A stretch of DNA of 64,000 nt from Methylobacterium sp. E-045. Lineage in GTDB: Bacteria; Pseudomonadota; Alphaproteobacteria; Rhizobiales; Beijerinckiaceae. The stretch is taken from assembly GCF_022829685.1 (NCBI RefSeq), contig NZ_JAKSYE010000096.1, forward strand, positions 108,945 to 172,944, read 5' to 3'. The position numbers were made by a program, and so were the translations under genes. Under the pieces are notes generated by a model. It was not told the DNA's origin and ran no database searches. It saw only the letters and a program-made list of their open reading frames with translations. Below, piece after piece: positions 16,145-24,380 of the stretch (position 1 is the first letter of the stretch; every line of letters starts with the position of its first letter).

Positions 16145-17167
16145 TCAGGCTGCGGACTTCAGAGGCGGCAGGGGGTGGACCGGTTCGAACGGCTCGGCGA
16201 GCGAATGGAAGAAGTGTCGCCGGAGTTCGGGAAGTTGTTCCCTTGCCTCAGCGTAGGCCCGGCTCTTCATCTCGGCGACCCGCGCCACGTTATCGAGCGT
16301 GTAGCGTCCCGTGGGAACGACATGGTCGATCCGCCAGATCGCCTTCCTCGTGTGCGGATCCCCGGTAATGATCCTGGCGGCTCCCATGGCGCTATGCGAC
16401 TGCCCCGCCATGAAGAGGCGGGTCACGTTCGGAGCCATGAAGAGCTTGCCGCCGAAGCGGGAGGGCGCTTGCACATCGGTCGTGGTCCCAATGCTCAGGA
16501 TCTTCAGTCGGTCGCCTGGCCACCCGAGCACCCCCACAGCCTCGACCGCAGCGACGCCAATAGGGTTGTTAGCCCAGACTCCGCCGTCGACGAGTTCGAC
16601 ATCGTCGCTGGTAAGGTAAGGACATAGAAACGTCGGGGCGGCCGCGGTTGCCATGGCGGCATCGACGGCGGGCTGCTTGTGATCGCTCTCGAACCGCAGA
16701 TGATGGGCGGTCTTGTAGAGATAGACATGCTCGTTGACCGGGTGCCAAGCCGGAATGACGACGCGGGTCCGGCTCTCACCGAGGCGCCTGTCCCCGAGGA
16801 TGTCCTTGAGCGCCTTATGCAGGTTGTCGGACGAGTATTTGTATCCGAACCAGCTCGCGGCGCCACGAAAGCGCTGTCTGATCCAGTTCGCCACAGGCCC
16901 GCGGTGCTGGTCGAAGATCTCAGGACCGCGCTCTTCATAGAAGGTAAGGATCTCCCTGGCGCTGAGGCCGAGGCACAGACCGAGGGCGATGATCCCACCG
17001 GTCGAGGTGCCGACGATCAGGTCGAAGTAGCGTCCGATAGGTTGGTCGAGATGTTCCTCTAGGCGGGCGAGGATCGCAGCCGGAAAGACACCGCGAATGC
17101 CGCCCCCGTCCAGGGAGAGGACCCGGTAATCGCGGGCGAGATCGTGTTTGGGATCGATGACATGCAT
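16145..17167 (-). CDS. capV: Patatin-like phospholipase, CBASS effector (CapV type)
   Basis: 340 residues from the ATG at 17167, which has AGGAG shortly before it. The patatin signature is complete: oxyanion loop D20-GGGIRG (residues 21-26), nucleophile elbow G53-T-S55-T-G57, and catalytic Asp in VELVDGGVWANNP. It is the last gene of a CD-NTase / E2-like / patatin operon, 11 bp behind the E2 gene. In characterised CBASS systems such phospholipases bind the cyclic dinucleotide (often cGAMP) and degrade the inner membrane, killing the infected cell. The exact nucleotide recognised here cannot be told from sequence. Confidence 0.88.
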   Translation of the reverse strand: MHVIDPKHDLARDYRVLSLDGGGIRGVFPAAILARLEEHLDQPIGRYFDLIVGTSTGGIIALGLCLGLSAREILTFYEERGPEIFDQHRGPVANWIRQRFRGAASWFGYKYSSDNLHKALKDILGDRRLGESRTRVVIPAWHPVNEHVYLYKTAHHLRFESDHKQPAVDAAMATAAAPTFLCPYLTSDDVELVDGGVWANNPIGVAAVEAVGVLGWPGDRLKILSIGTTTDVQAPSRFGGKLFMAPNVTRLFMAGQSHSAMGAARIITGDPHTRKAIWRIDHVVPTGRYTLDNVARVAEMKSRAYAEAREQLPELRRHFFHSLAEPFEPVHPLPPLKSAA

Positions 17168-17178
17168 GTTCGCTCTCC

Positions 17179-17634
17179 TCAGGAGGAAGGACGTCCGCTG
17201 GCGGGGCGCGACGGCGGGTGCATCCCGCCTCCCTTCCAATCATCCGAGAAGAGCCACTCCTCGTAGTAGCGGAGCCAAAGGATGCTCCACGGGACCACGG
17301 TCCGGTCGAGCAGCATCCACGGCTCCCATTCCCCCGTGCCGGGAAGGTAGAGGCACAGGGAGACGGGGGACTGCGAATAGACGTGCGGAAGCTTTCGCCC
17401 ACCGGCGATGGCCCGAAGGTCGGGCGCATCGACGAAGACTTGCGGCGAGCGACGCGGAGCCTGGACGATCCGGAGGTCGTAGAGCCTCCCCAGAGGATCC
17501 GGCGAGGTCGTGAACTGCCAGCTCAGGCCACCAGGCCCAGAGGCTCCCCGACCCTTGCAGATCGGGTTGGCCTTCAGGTTCAGGTGATGCTGCGCCGGTG
17601 TCAGGAACCGCCGGGATCGGATCGCCGCGGCCAT
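17179..17634 (-). CDS. E2-like ubiquitin-transfer protein of type II-short CBASS
   Basis: 151 residues. The C-terminal half follows the bacterial E2 pattern: LPHVY, then SLCLYLPGTGEWEP with C94 as the probable catalytic cysteine, then PWSILWLRYYEEWLFSDDWKGGGMHP, the conserved W-x-YE-W-GGG-HP tail. It starts 2 bp after the CD-NTase stop. In type II-short CBASS a lone E2-like protein, without the E1 half of Cap2, is thought to modify or prime the CD-NTase. No E1 or JAB-peptidase gene is present beside it, which supports the short class. Confidence 0.8.
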   Translation of the reverse strand: MAAAIRSRRFLTPAQHHLNLKANPICKGRGASGPGGLSWQFTTSPDPLGRLYDLRIVQAPRRSPQVFVDAPDLRAIAGGRKLPHVYSQSPVSLCLYLPGTGEWEPWMLLDRTVVPWSILWLRYYEEWLFSDDWKGGGMHPPSRPASGRPSS

Positions 17635-17636
17635 CC

Positions 17637-18833
17637 TTACCTCCCGTAGAAGGTGTTGGAACGGACCGGCGTGGCCGCGAGAAGGGGCGTGACGCCCGTG
17701 GTGAGTCCGATGCCGGCAGCCACGTGCAGGCTACCGCTCCGCCGAGCGGCGGCGAGACCCGCTTCCATGGCGGCGAAGACCTTGCCGACCGGCCTCGGGC
17801 CGAACATGCCTTCCATCTTACGACGGACCTGATCGTGTCCCTCAGCGGAGCCGAGGGTTTCGAGGTCGGCGAGCGCACGGGCGTGCCATTCGAAGAAGGC
17901 CTTGGCGCGGGCGGGCTTCCGGTTCCATTTCTCTGCGAAGTTCTCTCCCCGCGTCGTGGGGTTCATGATGAACCACAGATGGCGGCCATCGACCACGTCA
18001 TGGCGGATGAACCTCGTCATGCCGCCGACGACGGCAACGAGGGCGTCGTACTCGGTGTCGAAGGTGGTACCCGCGAGCGCCGCGTAGCTCTGCGCCAGCA
18101 AAGTCGTCAGGATGACGGAGATCGGCGCGAGGGAGGCATCGATCCCGTACCGGTCGACATGGACGTCGCGGTGCCGCTTGGCGACCTGGACGATGATTCG
18201 CAGCATGCCCTTCTCGGTGGCTTGAACGGGGAAGGGCTCGATGTCGGCACGGATGCCACCCGCCTCGTCGAACGCCTTGGTGACACGGATACGAAGCGTC
18301 AGGGCGGCCTTGGTCTCGAAGTCGCGCCGGTATCCGATCGGGTTGGAAGGCTTCCACTTCCGGAGGGCCTTGTCGGGGACGAGTTCGCCCCCGTTAAGGC
18401 AGGCGGGGTTCTCGACCGAGGGCGTGATATCGAGGTGAAACCGGTCGGCGTAGTTCAGCCGCCAGCAGCGCGGCATCTCTTCCAGCAGCGGCGCGTAATG
18501 GCCGGAGGCTGCCAGGCGGTCCCCGATGATCTTTTTCACCTCAGCCGGCTCCATGCCCGAGGAGGCACCGAGAAGGAGGCAGACCAGATCTACGTCGAAC
18601 TCCGCGATCCCGAGGGGCTTCACGACGGTTCCGAGGGCCACCGAGCCCTGCAGGTACAGCGAGAGATCTTTCAAGAGCGGGTGATCTCCCTGGGAGAGCC
18701 AGCGCGCCACGCCGTCATAGCGTTCGGCAGCCTCCTCTTTCCGTCCCGGTGGGATGTCCAGCGTATGGCTGACCTCGTGGAGGAGCTCCATGAGGCGGGT
18801 TTTTCGGAAAACGCTCCGTCGATCCATGTACAT
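17637..18833 (-). CDS. CD-NTase (cyclic oligonucleotide synthase) of CBASS
   Basis: 398 residues from the ATG at 18833, preceded by AAGGGA; an upstream in-frame ATG lies at 18890. The nucleotidyltransferase core shows G63-S64 (LYLQGSVALGTVV), the metal-binding D80-V-D82 (EFDVDLVC) and a third acid D135 (FHLDITP). After phage sensing such enzymes make cyclic di- or trinucleotides that switch on the effector, here the patatin encoded two genes downstream. The protein ends NTFYGR; in E2-linked CBASS the CD-NTase C-terminus is the conjugation site, and a near-terminal Gly is consistent with this. The clade (A-H) was not assigned. Confidence 0.85.
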   Translation of the reverse strand: MYMDRRSVFRKTRLMELLHEVSHTLDIPPGRKEEAAERYDGVARWLSQGDHPLLKDLSLYLQGSVALGTVVKPLGIAEFDVDLVCLLLGASSGMEPAEVKKIIGDRLAASGHYAPLLEEMPRCWRLNYADRFHLDITPSVENPACLNGGELVPDKALRKWKPSNPIGYRRDFETKAALTLRIRVTKAFDEAGGIRADIEPFPVQATEKGMLRIIVQVAKRHRDVHVDRYGIDASLAPISVILTTLLAQSYAALAGTTFDTEYDALVAVVGGMTRFIRHDVVDGRHLWFIMNPTTRGENFAEKWNRKPARAKAFFEWHARALADLETLGSAEGHDQVRRKMEGMFGPRPVGKVFAAMEAGLAAARRSGSLHVAAGIGLTTGVTPLLAATPVRSNTFYGR

Positions 18834-19428
18834 GCCTGTTTCCCTTGAGCTTTCACTCTCTCGCTTGATCTGAATAATCTCATTCAGCAACTCTGATTAA
18901 CGAGACGTAGCAGGGTTCCGGGCGGGCGGCAAGTCCATGGTTGGACGACGATTTTCTAAGTCAGGCGCTCGGACCGGCCCTTCGGTCCCCGCCTGTGGCA
19001 ATGGCGGGACTACCGCTTGGAAAAAGTTGGGGGAAACAGGGCATTCTCGGAGCGAGGGGGCATCAAGCGACGGATAGGGAGACTCGTGGAGTAGAACGTA
19101 TCGAATAGCATTACGCGCTACTCACGACGCGTCCACGAATGTCCATGCAGCCTTTCCCGGCGCGTCGGGAGGGCACGTCCAAGAAACCTGCAGTGCTGCA
19201 CCCAGGCCCGACGGAGGTGCAGGGGCATGTCCAGCACCGGGTTTCGGATCGAACTTCCGTCGAGGGGAACTCACTGGCCGGCGGAAAATGCCAGTCCAGC
19301 CTGCGCAGTCTACTCCAGATTCAGAGCTATGAAATATACTGCAAATTCGATGGAACTTGCTAAGCTTGACCTTGGTTCCTGACCGCTCACTTCGGGTATG
19401 AATGGCCGGAGTTTGACGGGGAACGCAC
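18834..19428. other. Divergent promoter region between CBASS and the PHP-SMC ATPase
   Basis: About 590 bp without a convincing gene. It carries a 19-bp sequence (19109-19127, CATTACGCGCTACTCACGA) closely similar to 23422-23440, which overlaps the GTAACG-type dyads. AT-rich DNA at 19325-19370 is a likely promoter for the rightward gene. Confidence 0.4.
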
Positions 19429-22287
19429 GTGACGCTTGGTACTCATCCCGGCACCCGCTGGTTGAAAGTCGATTTTCAGTGCCATACCCCGCGTGACTGG
19501 GGGTGGCAGGGTTCTCCGAATTTGCCCGGCGGTGGTCCCGATCTGGAGGCGGAGCGGCACGCCTGGGCCGATAGGTTCGTGGCCGCTGCCGTGGAGCGTG
19601 GGCTTCATGCCATCGCCGTCACGGACCACCACGACGTCGCGTTCCTGCCCTACGTCATCAAGGCCGCAGAAAGGAGCCCACACCCGCTTGTGGTCTTCCC
19701 CGGCGTCGAGATCACCTGCCATGACGCGGTGCAGTGCCTTGCCCTTCTGGACCCCTCGTCTCCCAGAGAGACCTGGCATCGCCTCATCAGCCAACTGAAG
19801 GCTGTCCGCCACGCGGATGCCCACGATGCACGGGGATGCGAGGTGCTGTCGTGCGGGCATACCATCGTCGAGGTTCTGGAGATCGTGGCGAATGATCCTG
19901 CCCTCCGGCAGGCCACCATCGTCATTCCCCATTTCAGCAACGAAGGCGCCCACAAGTCGCTCAACCAGGCAGGGCATAACGCCCGGTTCAGGGACCTGCT
20001 GTGCGACGCGGTCTATATCGAATGCCACCATCGCGATCTCGATGACGTCACCCTCGGGAAGATACAGGGACGCATCAAGGACTGGGGTACCCGGAGACGG
20101 GCCATCATCGCCACGGGTGACAACAAGCGTGAGGCCTGGGAGCGTCTCGGCCACCACGAATGCTGGGTGAAGCTCGGGGAACGGACCGTCGAGTCCCTTC
20201 GGCAGGCGCTGCTGGCGGACGAGGCGCGAGTCGCCCACTCCCAGCCCCAGGTCCCCAACGAGCGTGTGACCGAGATCGTAATCCAGTCGACCCTGACCGG
20301 GGACGCTCCCCTCAAGATCACGATCAATGACGGCTTGACGGTCCTCGTCGGCGGTCGCGGCTCGGGAAAGAGCGCGGTGATCGAGTTCCTTCGCTTCGCA
20401 CTCGGAAAGTCGGTCCAGGACCTGAAGCACGAGGATCCCCAGAAGGGGCGTGGGCGGGACCGCGAGCAGAAGCTCATCGAGGAAACCCTGAAAGGCGGCT
20501 GGGTCGAGGTCACCCTCATGCGTGGCGGCGTCAGGGAGGTCTGGCGGAGGGGTGGAGACAACCCGGACACGATCACCGTCACGACCGCCGGGGGTGTGGA
20601 GCCAATCACCGTCGCTGCGGCACGGAAACGCTTCCCCGCCCGCGCCTTTCACCAGAAGGAGCTTTCGACCACGATGGTCGATCCGACGATGGCCGCGGAG
20701 AACATCACGGGCATCGCCGCCGCCGAAGTCATCGACGAGCGCCGCCGCATAGATTCCGAGATTGCCAGCGCGAAGCGAACCCTGACGACGGCATTGCAGG
20801 ACCTCGCCGCGCATTGGCAGTCCGAGCTCGAACTCGCTCAGGCCAAGAGCACGGTCGACGATATCAGGCGCCGGCTCGACGCCGTAAATTCCCAGATGGT
20901 TGATGGGGGCGTACTGCCGGATGATCTCGTACTGCTGGCAGATGAGCCGCGACATGGCCGTGCCCGCAACTACCTGGACAAGGCCGTCTCTCAACTAGCG
21001 GAGGATCGGGCACGGATCCTCGCACTTGACGCCGTCATCCTCGACCTACCCGGCGACCGCTATCCCGGGGCTTTCGATTTTCCTGAGATCGCCGGACTGC
21101 GGGATACCCTGGCGGCTACGCGTGCGAAATTGCGTGCCGAGTTGGGGAATATGGTACTCGCGATTGACGCGATGGTGACCGAGCATGCGACCGCCTCGGA
21201 GAGCTTCGCGGCAACGAGTGCGGACTTCCGCTCGCGCTACGATATCGCCAAGGATCGGCAGGCAGCGCACGGCGCGCTGATCACCGAGGGCGAGAGGCTG
21301 TCCATCCAACTGAAAGAGGCCGAGGCCGCCGAGGCAAGGGTGGCGGCGAAAGTAGCCACCTCTCGCGTGGCGGTCGCCGCATTCACTGAGGCCAGGGACG
21401 GCCTTGCCTCCCTCGTCCAGGCGCGCCACGAACTGCTCCGCCGCGCCGCCGGCGAGGTGGCGAACAAATCCAACGGGACGCTCAAGGCGTGGGAGAAGAG
21501 GGATAACCGACCGGCCGAATGCATTGCGGCCTTCTGCGCCCTGATGGAGGGCACAAACGTCCGGAATGTCGAGCAGGGTTGCGACGAGTGGGTGTCCTCG
21601 ATCTTCAAGGTCACCGATGGCGTTGCGTGGAAGGCCCTCTGCGATGAGCTTGTCGCGATCTACAAGGCGAAGATCATGGCCGGCAGCCCCGCCGAACCGG
21701 GTGCGGATGCAAGCCGCAGCATCAAGGACTGCATCTTCAAGGGGCAGGTGGTCTCGCTGACCGACAACCAAGCCTCCCGCCTCTACGGCAAGCTCACGGA
21801 TCAAACCGTCGGCCTGATCATCTCGGCGACCCCGAAAGACTCGATCCAGCTGACCTATGTCAGCGATGGCCAGAAGATCCCCTTCGAGCGGGCCTCGCCC
21901 GGTCAGCAGGCCTCGGCCCTCCTCGAACTCCTGCTTCGGCAGGTGGCGGGGACCCTGATCGTCGACCAACCGGAGGACGATCTCGACAACCGCGTCATCA
22001 TGCGGATCGTGGATCGCATCAAGACCTCGAAGACGACCCGCCAGATTATCTTCGCGACCCACAATGCGAACCTCGTCGTCAACGGCGACGCCGACAAGGT
22101 CGTGACGATGGTCGCGACCGTGCCGGAGGACAAGGCGCCCGCGGGGACCGGTGCGATCAAGGTTCAGGTCGACGGGGCCATCGACACCCCGTCGGTCCGC
22201 GACGCCGTCACCGACATCATGGAGGGGGGCCAGGCCGCCTTCGACATGAGAGCGCGGAAGTATGGCTTCGAGGCCATCGGTCGATAA
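19429..22287 (+). CDS. trlF: TrlF-type PHP-SMC ATPase
   Basis: 952 residues. Residues 10-270 are a PHP phosphoesterase-like domain (VDFQCHTPRDWGW with metal-binding His, AVTDHHD, PGVEITC, IPHFSNEGAH). An SMC/ABC-type ATPase follows: Walker A VGGRGSGKSA near residue 308, a long coiled-coil middle (about 430-680), signature SPGQQASALLE near 822, Walker B LIVDQPEDDLDN and an H-loop FATHNANL. This PHP-plus-SMC layout matches proteins named TrlF family AAA-like ATPase. Several PHP-SMC proteins are associated with defence islands, and the CBASS operon next door fits that. Start is a GTG or ATG-equivalent at 19429 behind GGGGAACG. Confidence 0.82.
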   Translation: MTLGTHPGTRWLKVDFQCHTPRDWGWQGSPNLPGGGPDLEAERHAWADRFVAAAVERGLHAIAVTDHHDVAFLPYVIKAAERSPHPLVVFPGVEITCHDAVQCLALLDPSSPRETWHRLISQLKAVRHADAHDARGCEVLSCGHTIVEVLEIVANDPALRQATIVIPHFSNEGAHKSLNQAGHNARFRDLLCDAVYIECHHRDLDDVTLGKIQGRIKDWGTRRRAIIATGDNKREAWERLGHHECWVKLGERTVESLRQALLADEARVAHSQPQVPNERVTEIVIQSTLTGDAPLKITINDGLTVLVGGRGSGKSAVIEFLRFALGKSVQDLKHEDPQKGRGRDREQKLIEETLKGGWVEVTLMRGGVREVWRRGGDNPDTITVTTAGGVEPITVAAARKRFPARAFHQKELSTTMVDPTMAAENITGIAAAEVIDERRRIDSEIASAKRTLTTALQDLAAHWQSELELAQAKSTVDDIRRRLDAVNSQMVDGGVLPDDLVLLADEPRHGRARNYLDKAVSQLAEDRARILALDAVILDLPGDRYPGAFDFPEIAGLRDTLAATRAKLRAELGNMVLAIDAMVTEHATASESFAATSADFRSRYDIAKDRQAAHGALITEGERLSIQLKEAEAAEARVAAKVATSRVAVAAFTEARDGLASLVQARHELLRRAAGEVANKSNGTLKAWEKRDNRPAECIAAFCALMEGTNVRNVEQGCDEWVSSIFKVTDGVAWKALCDELVAIYKAKIMAGSPAEPGADASRSIKDCIFKGQVVSLTDNQASRLYGKLTDQTVGLIISATPKDSIQLTYVSDGQKIPFERASPGQQASALLELLLRQVAGTLIVDQPEDDLDNRVIMRIVDRIKTSKTTRQIIFATHNANLVVNGDADKVVTMVATVPEDKAPAGTGAIKVQVDGAIDTPSVRDAVTDIMEGGQAAFDMRARKYGFEAIGR

Positions 22288-22349
22288 GCGGCCTTTGTGC
22301 GATGGTGAATTATCAGCGTCGACGACCAGTGGATCGACGCCGAAGAGGG

Positions 22350-23282
22350 TTAAGCCCCGCTCGGCCGGCTTAGGTACGCGGCCCCTCGACGTGTCGCGAG
22401 AACCTCCCGCACCTCGGTCCAGTGCATCCCGGGATACCGGTCGTTGTCGAGCGGCCCGAGCTTGCCGTCGCCGCTGTACATGTCCCGCATGTACTGCATG
22501 CCCTGCCACGGTGGGAACACGTCGCCCTTTCCGGGCGCCACGAGCCGAGCGACCTTGATCATTGCTCCCAGCAGCCCGATGCCGCCCACTCGCAAGGTCC
22601 TGAACGGCTTGCCGACAACGTCGCTCGCGGTCGCCGCCAGGCCCCGGGGGCTCGTGACCTCACCGGCGATCCGCAGCCACCGTGGCGTGGTCGGGTCCAT
22701 CGCCGCGGCCGCCGTGTAGGCCGCCACGTCGTCCATCGTCGTGAAGTCGACGGCCTCGTCCGCATCGCCCCAGTGGATCACCCGCCGCGGGCCGAACAGG
22801 ATGAACGGCGCCTGCCCGGTCAGCATGTCCATGAAGGCGCCATAGAGGATCGACGTCGCCCGGATCGGTGCCCCGTCGAGGCGTTCCGCGAACTCCCGCC
22901 GCAGATCCATGTTGCGGTTCCACCCCGGGGGCGTCTGCGAAAAGTCCAACGAGAAGTCCGAGGGGATGAACCGGGGCACCCCGGCCGCGACGGCTGCATC
23001 CAGGAGCACTGACTGGGTGCCGATTATCGTCGGCCGCAGCCCGTTCAGCGCCGACACGACGCAGTCCGCCCCCATACAGGCTGCCGTGACCTTGGACAGG
23101 TCGTCGAGGTCGATCTCGACGACGCGCACGCCGGATGCCTGCAGGGCGGAGACCCGGTCCGCCGCCGTGCCGCGCCGGACCACCGCTTTCACGCCGGCAC
23201 CGCGTTCCCGCAGCGCCTTCGCGATCCGCAGGCCCAGGCCCCCGGTCCCACCTGCCAGCAACACCTCCGTCGGACCGCTCAC
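22350..23282 (-). CDS. NmrA-like NAD(P)-binding protein
   Basis: 310 residues if the GTG at 23282 (GAAGG before it) is used; an ATG at 23333 would add 17 residues. Starts with the Rossmann motif VLLAGGTGGLGLRIAKAL, then VVRRGTAADR for the NADP phosphate, and continues with an NmrA/isoflavone-reductase-like body (GVPRFIPSDFSLDFSQTPPG, DFTTMDDVAAYTAAAAMD). Such proteins are redox sensors or small-molecule reductases in the cytoplasm. A GTAACG/CGTTAC dyad lies about 120 bp upstream and may regulate it. Confidence 0.75.
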   Translation of the reverse strand: MSGPTEVLLAGGTGGLGLRIAKALRERGAGVKAVVRRGTAADRVSALQASGVRVVEIDLDDLSKVTAACMGADCVVSALNGLRPTIIGTQSVLLDAAVAAGVPRFIPSDFSLDFSQTPPGWNRNMDLRREFAERLDGAPIRATSILYGAFMDMLTGQAPFILFGPRRVIHWGDADEAVDFTTMDDVAAYTAAAAMDPTTPRWLRIAGEVTSPRGLAATASDVVGKPFRTLRVGGIGLLGAMIKVARLVAPGKGDVFPPWQGMQYMRDMYSGDGKLGPLDNDRYPGMHWTEVREVLATRRGAAYLSRPSGA

Positions 23283-23403
23283 GTCATCGCCTTCAGGATC
23301 AACCGAAACACGACCATCACCGCCCCCATCCATCGCCCCAAGGCAATGGGTCGGGACCGCAGGCGTTCCAGGTCGCCGTCGCCCCCCAGCCCAGCTAAAT
23401 GAT

Positions 23404-23434
23404 GTAACGTGTAGCGTTACCCATTACGCGTTAC
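23404..23434. promoter_or_regulatory. GTAACG-N5-CGTTAC dyad plus overlapping ATTACGCGTTAC
   Basis: An inverted repeat at 23404-23420 is followed directly by ATTACGCGTTAC (23423-23434). It lies upstream of the NmrA-like gene and overlaps the last codons of the metallophosphoesterase gene. The half-sites equal those at 2853-2871. Likely operator for a TetR-family or similar regulator not found in the window. Confidence 0.45.
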
Positions 23435-24008
23435 TCTCGGATCCGCGGCAAAGCTCCGCCACCGAGGACGCTTCGCCCCTCGCGTTTCCGGCCAACCTTT
23501 CGCGGATCCGCTCCAGAGTCACCGGCGCCCAATCCCAGCAATCGACACCGACGTCCGTGCTCGCCCCGGTCCCCGGCAGGGTACCGTGGGAATGCCCGTA
23601 GAGGTGAATGTCGCCCCGGTGCATCCGCGGCCACACCCGATGCCCGTAATGCGAGCACCAGATGCCCGTGGCGGTCCCGTCAGAATTCTGGACGACCACA
23701 TGGGCGACGTCGACCACGGGCTCGGCCCATGGCAGGCGCGCCCCGATGCGGTCGTGGTTTCCCCAAACCAGGAGCTTGCGACCGTTCAGGCGTTCGAAGA
23801 TCCCCCGGGCATACGCTTCGGAGCACTGGTAGGCGAAGTCGCCCAGGTGCCAGACGGTGTCTTCCGGGCGCACCACGGCGTTCCAGCGGGCCACCAAAGT
23901 CTCGTCGTGCTCCTGGATCGAAGCGAACGGCCGGGGGGCATGCATCCTCGGACTGAGGATGCCCTGGTGGCCAACGTGGCTATCTGCGGTGAAGAAAATT
24001 TGGGGCAT
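23424..24008 (-). CDS. Calcineurin-like metallophosphoesterase
   Basis: 194 residues from the ATG at 24008 (MPQIFFTADSHVGHQGIL). All metal motifs are visible in order: ADSHVGH, HLGDFAYQ, VWGNHDRIG, CSHYGHRVWP and YGHSHGTLPG. It resembles short cytoplasmic phosphoesterases often found on phages and islands. The substrate is not deducible. It is followed by the NmrA-like gene and lies downstream of umuDC on the same strand, separated by about 180 bp. Confidence 0.82.
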   Translation of the reverse strand: MPQIFFTADSHVGHQGILSPRMHAPRPFASIQEHDETLVARWNAVVRPEDTVWHLGDFAYQCSEAYARGIFERLNGRKLLVWGNHDRIGARLPWAEPVVDVAHVVVQNSDGTATGIWCSHYGHRVWPRMHRGDIHLYGHSHGTLPGTGASTDVGVDCWDWAPVTLERIRERLAGNARGEASSVAELCRGSESNA

Positions 24009-24099
24009 GTCAGCCTCTCGCGGTTGCGGAGGCTGGGCGCGCGGCATCGCTCTCCGGGGTCAGTCGGCGGGGGGAGCGGGCGTGCGTTTCATGGTTAAG

Positions 24100-24380
24100 G
24101 ATTCCTGAACTGGTGGGGTGATCGCCTGGACGGTCCCCGAGCGCAAGGGGTGATGATCCTCTCCGTCGAGCTCTATCGTATGGGGCCCATCAGGCGGCAG
24201 CAACGACGGGAAGCTCGTCAAGGCGGGTCGTGTAGCGAGGCGACCGCATCTCGAACTTGGTCGACCATTCGCGTTTTGGAGCGAAGCCGGCGGCGCCCGG
24301 TACGACGGCGCCGCGTCCGAAACGACGATTGCAGGCATCGAGGGCTTCCATCAGGGCCGCCCCCATTTCCCGGTCGAGTT
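24100..24380. repeat. Source copy of a ~280-bp duplication (3' end of umuC)
   Basis: This segment, covering the last ~64 codons of umuC and about 90 bp downstream, is closely repeated at 42332-42612. Identity is high but not perfect (scattered substitutions), so the copies have diverged. Confidence 0.8.

Noticed and set aside
17598..18848. Plus-strand frame of 416 codons
   Set aside because: Antisense of the CD-NTase gene.
19387..20994. Minus-strand frame of 535 codons
   Set aside because: Shadow of the PHP-SMC ATPase gene; no domain pattern, while the plus strand has PHP and Walker motifs.
21046..22509. Minus-strand frame of 487 codons
   Set aside because: Shadow of the same ATPase gene, His/Asp/Gly/Arg-rich composition typical of high-GC antisense frames.
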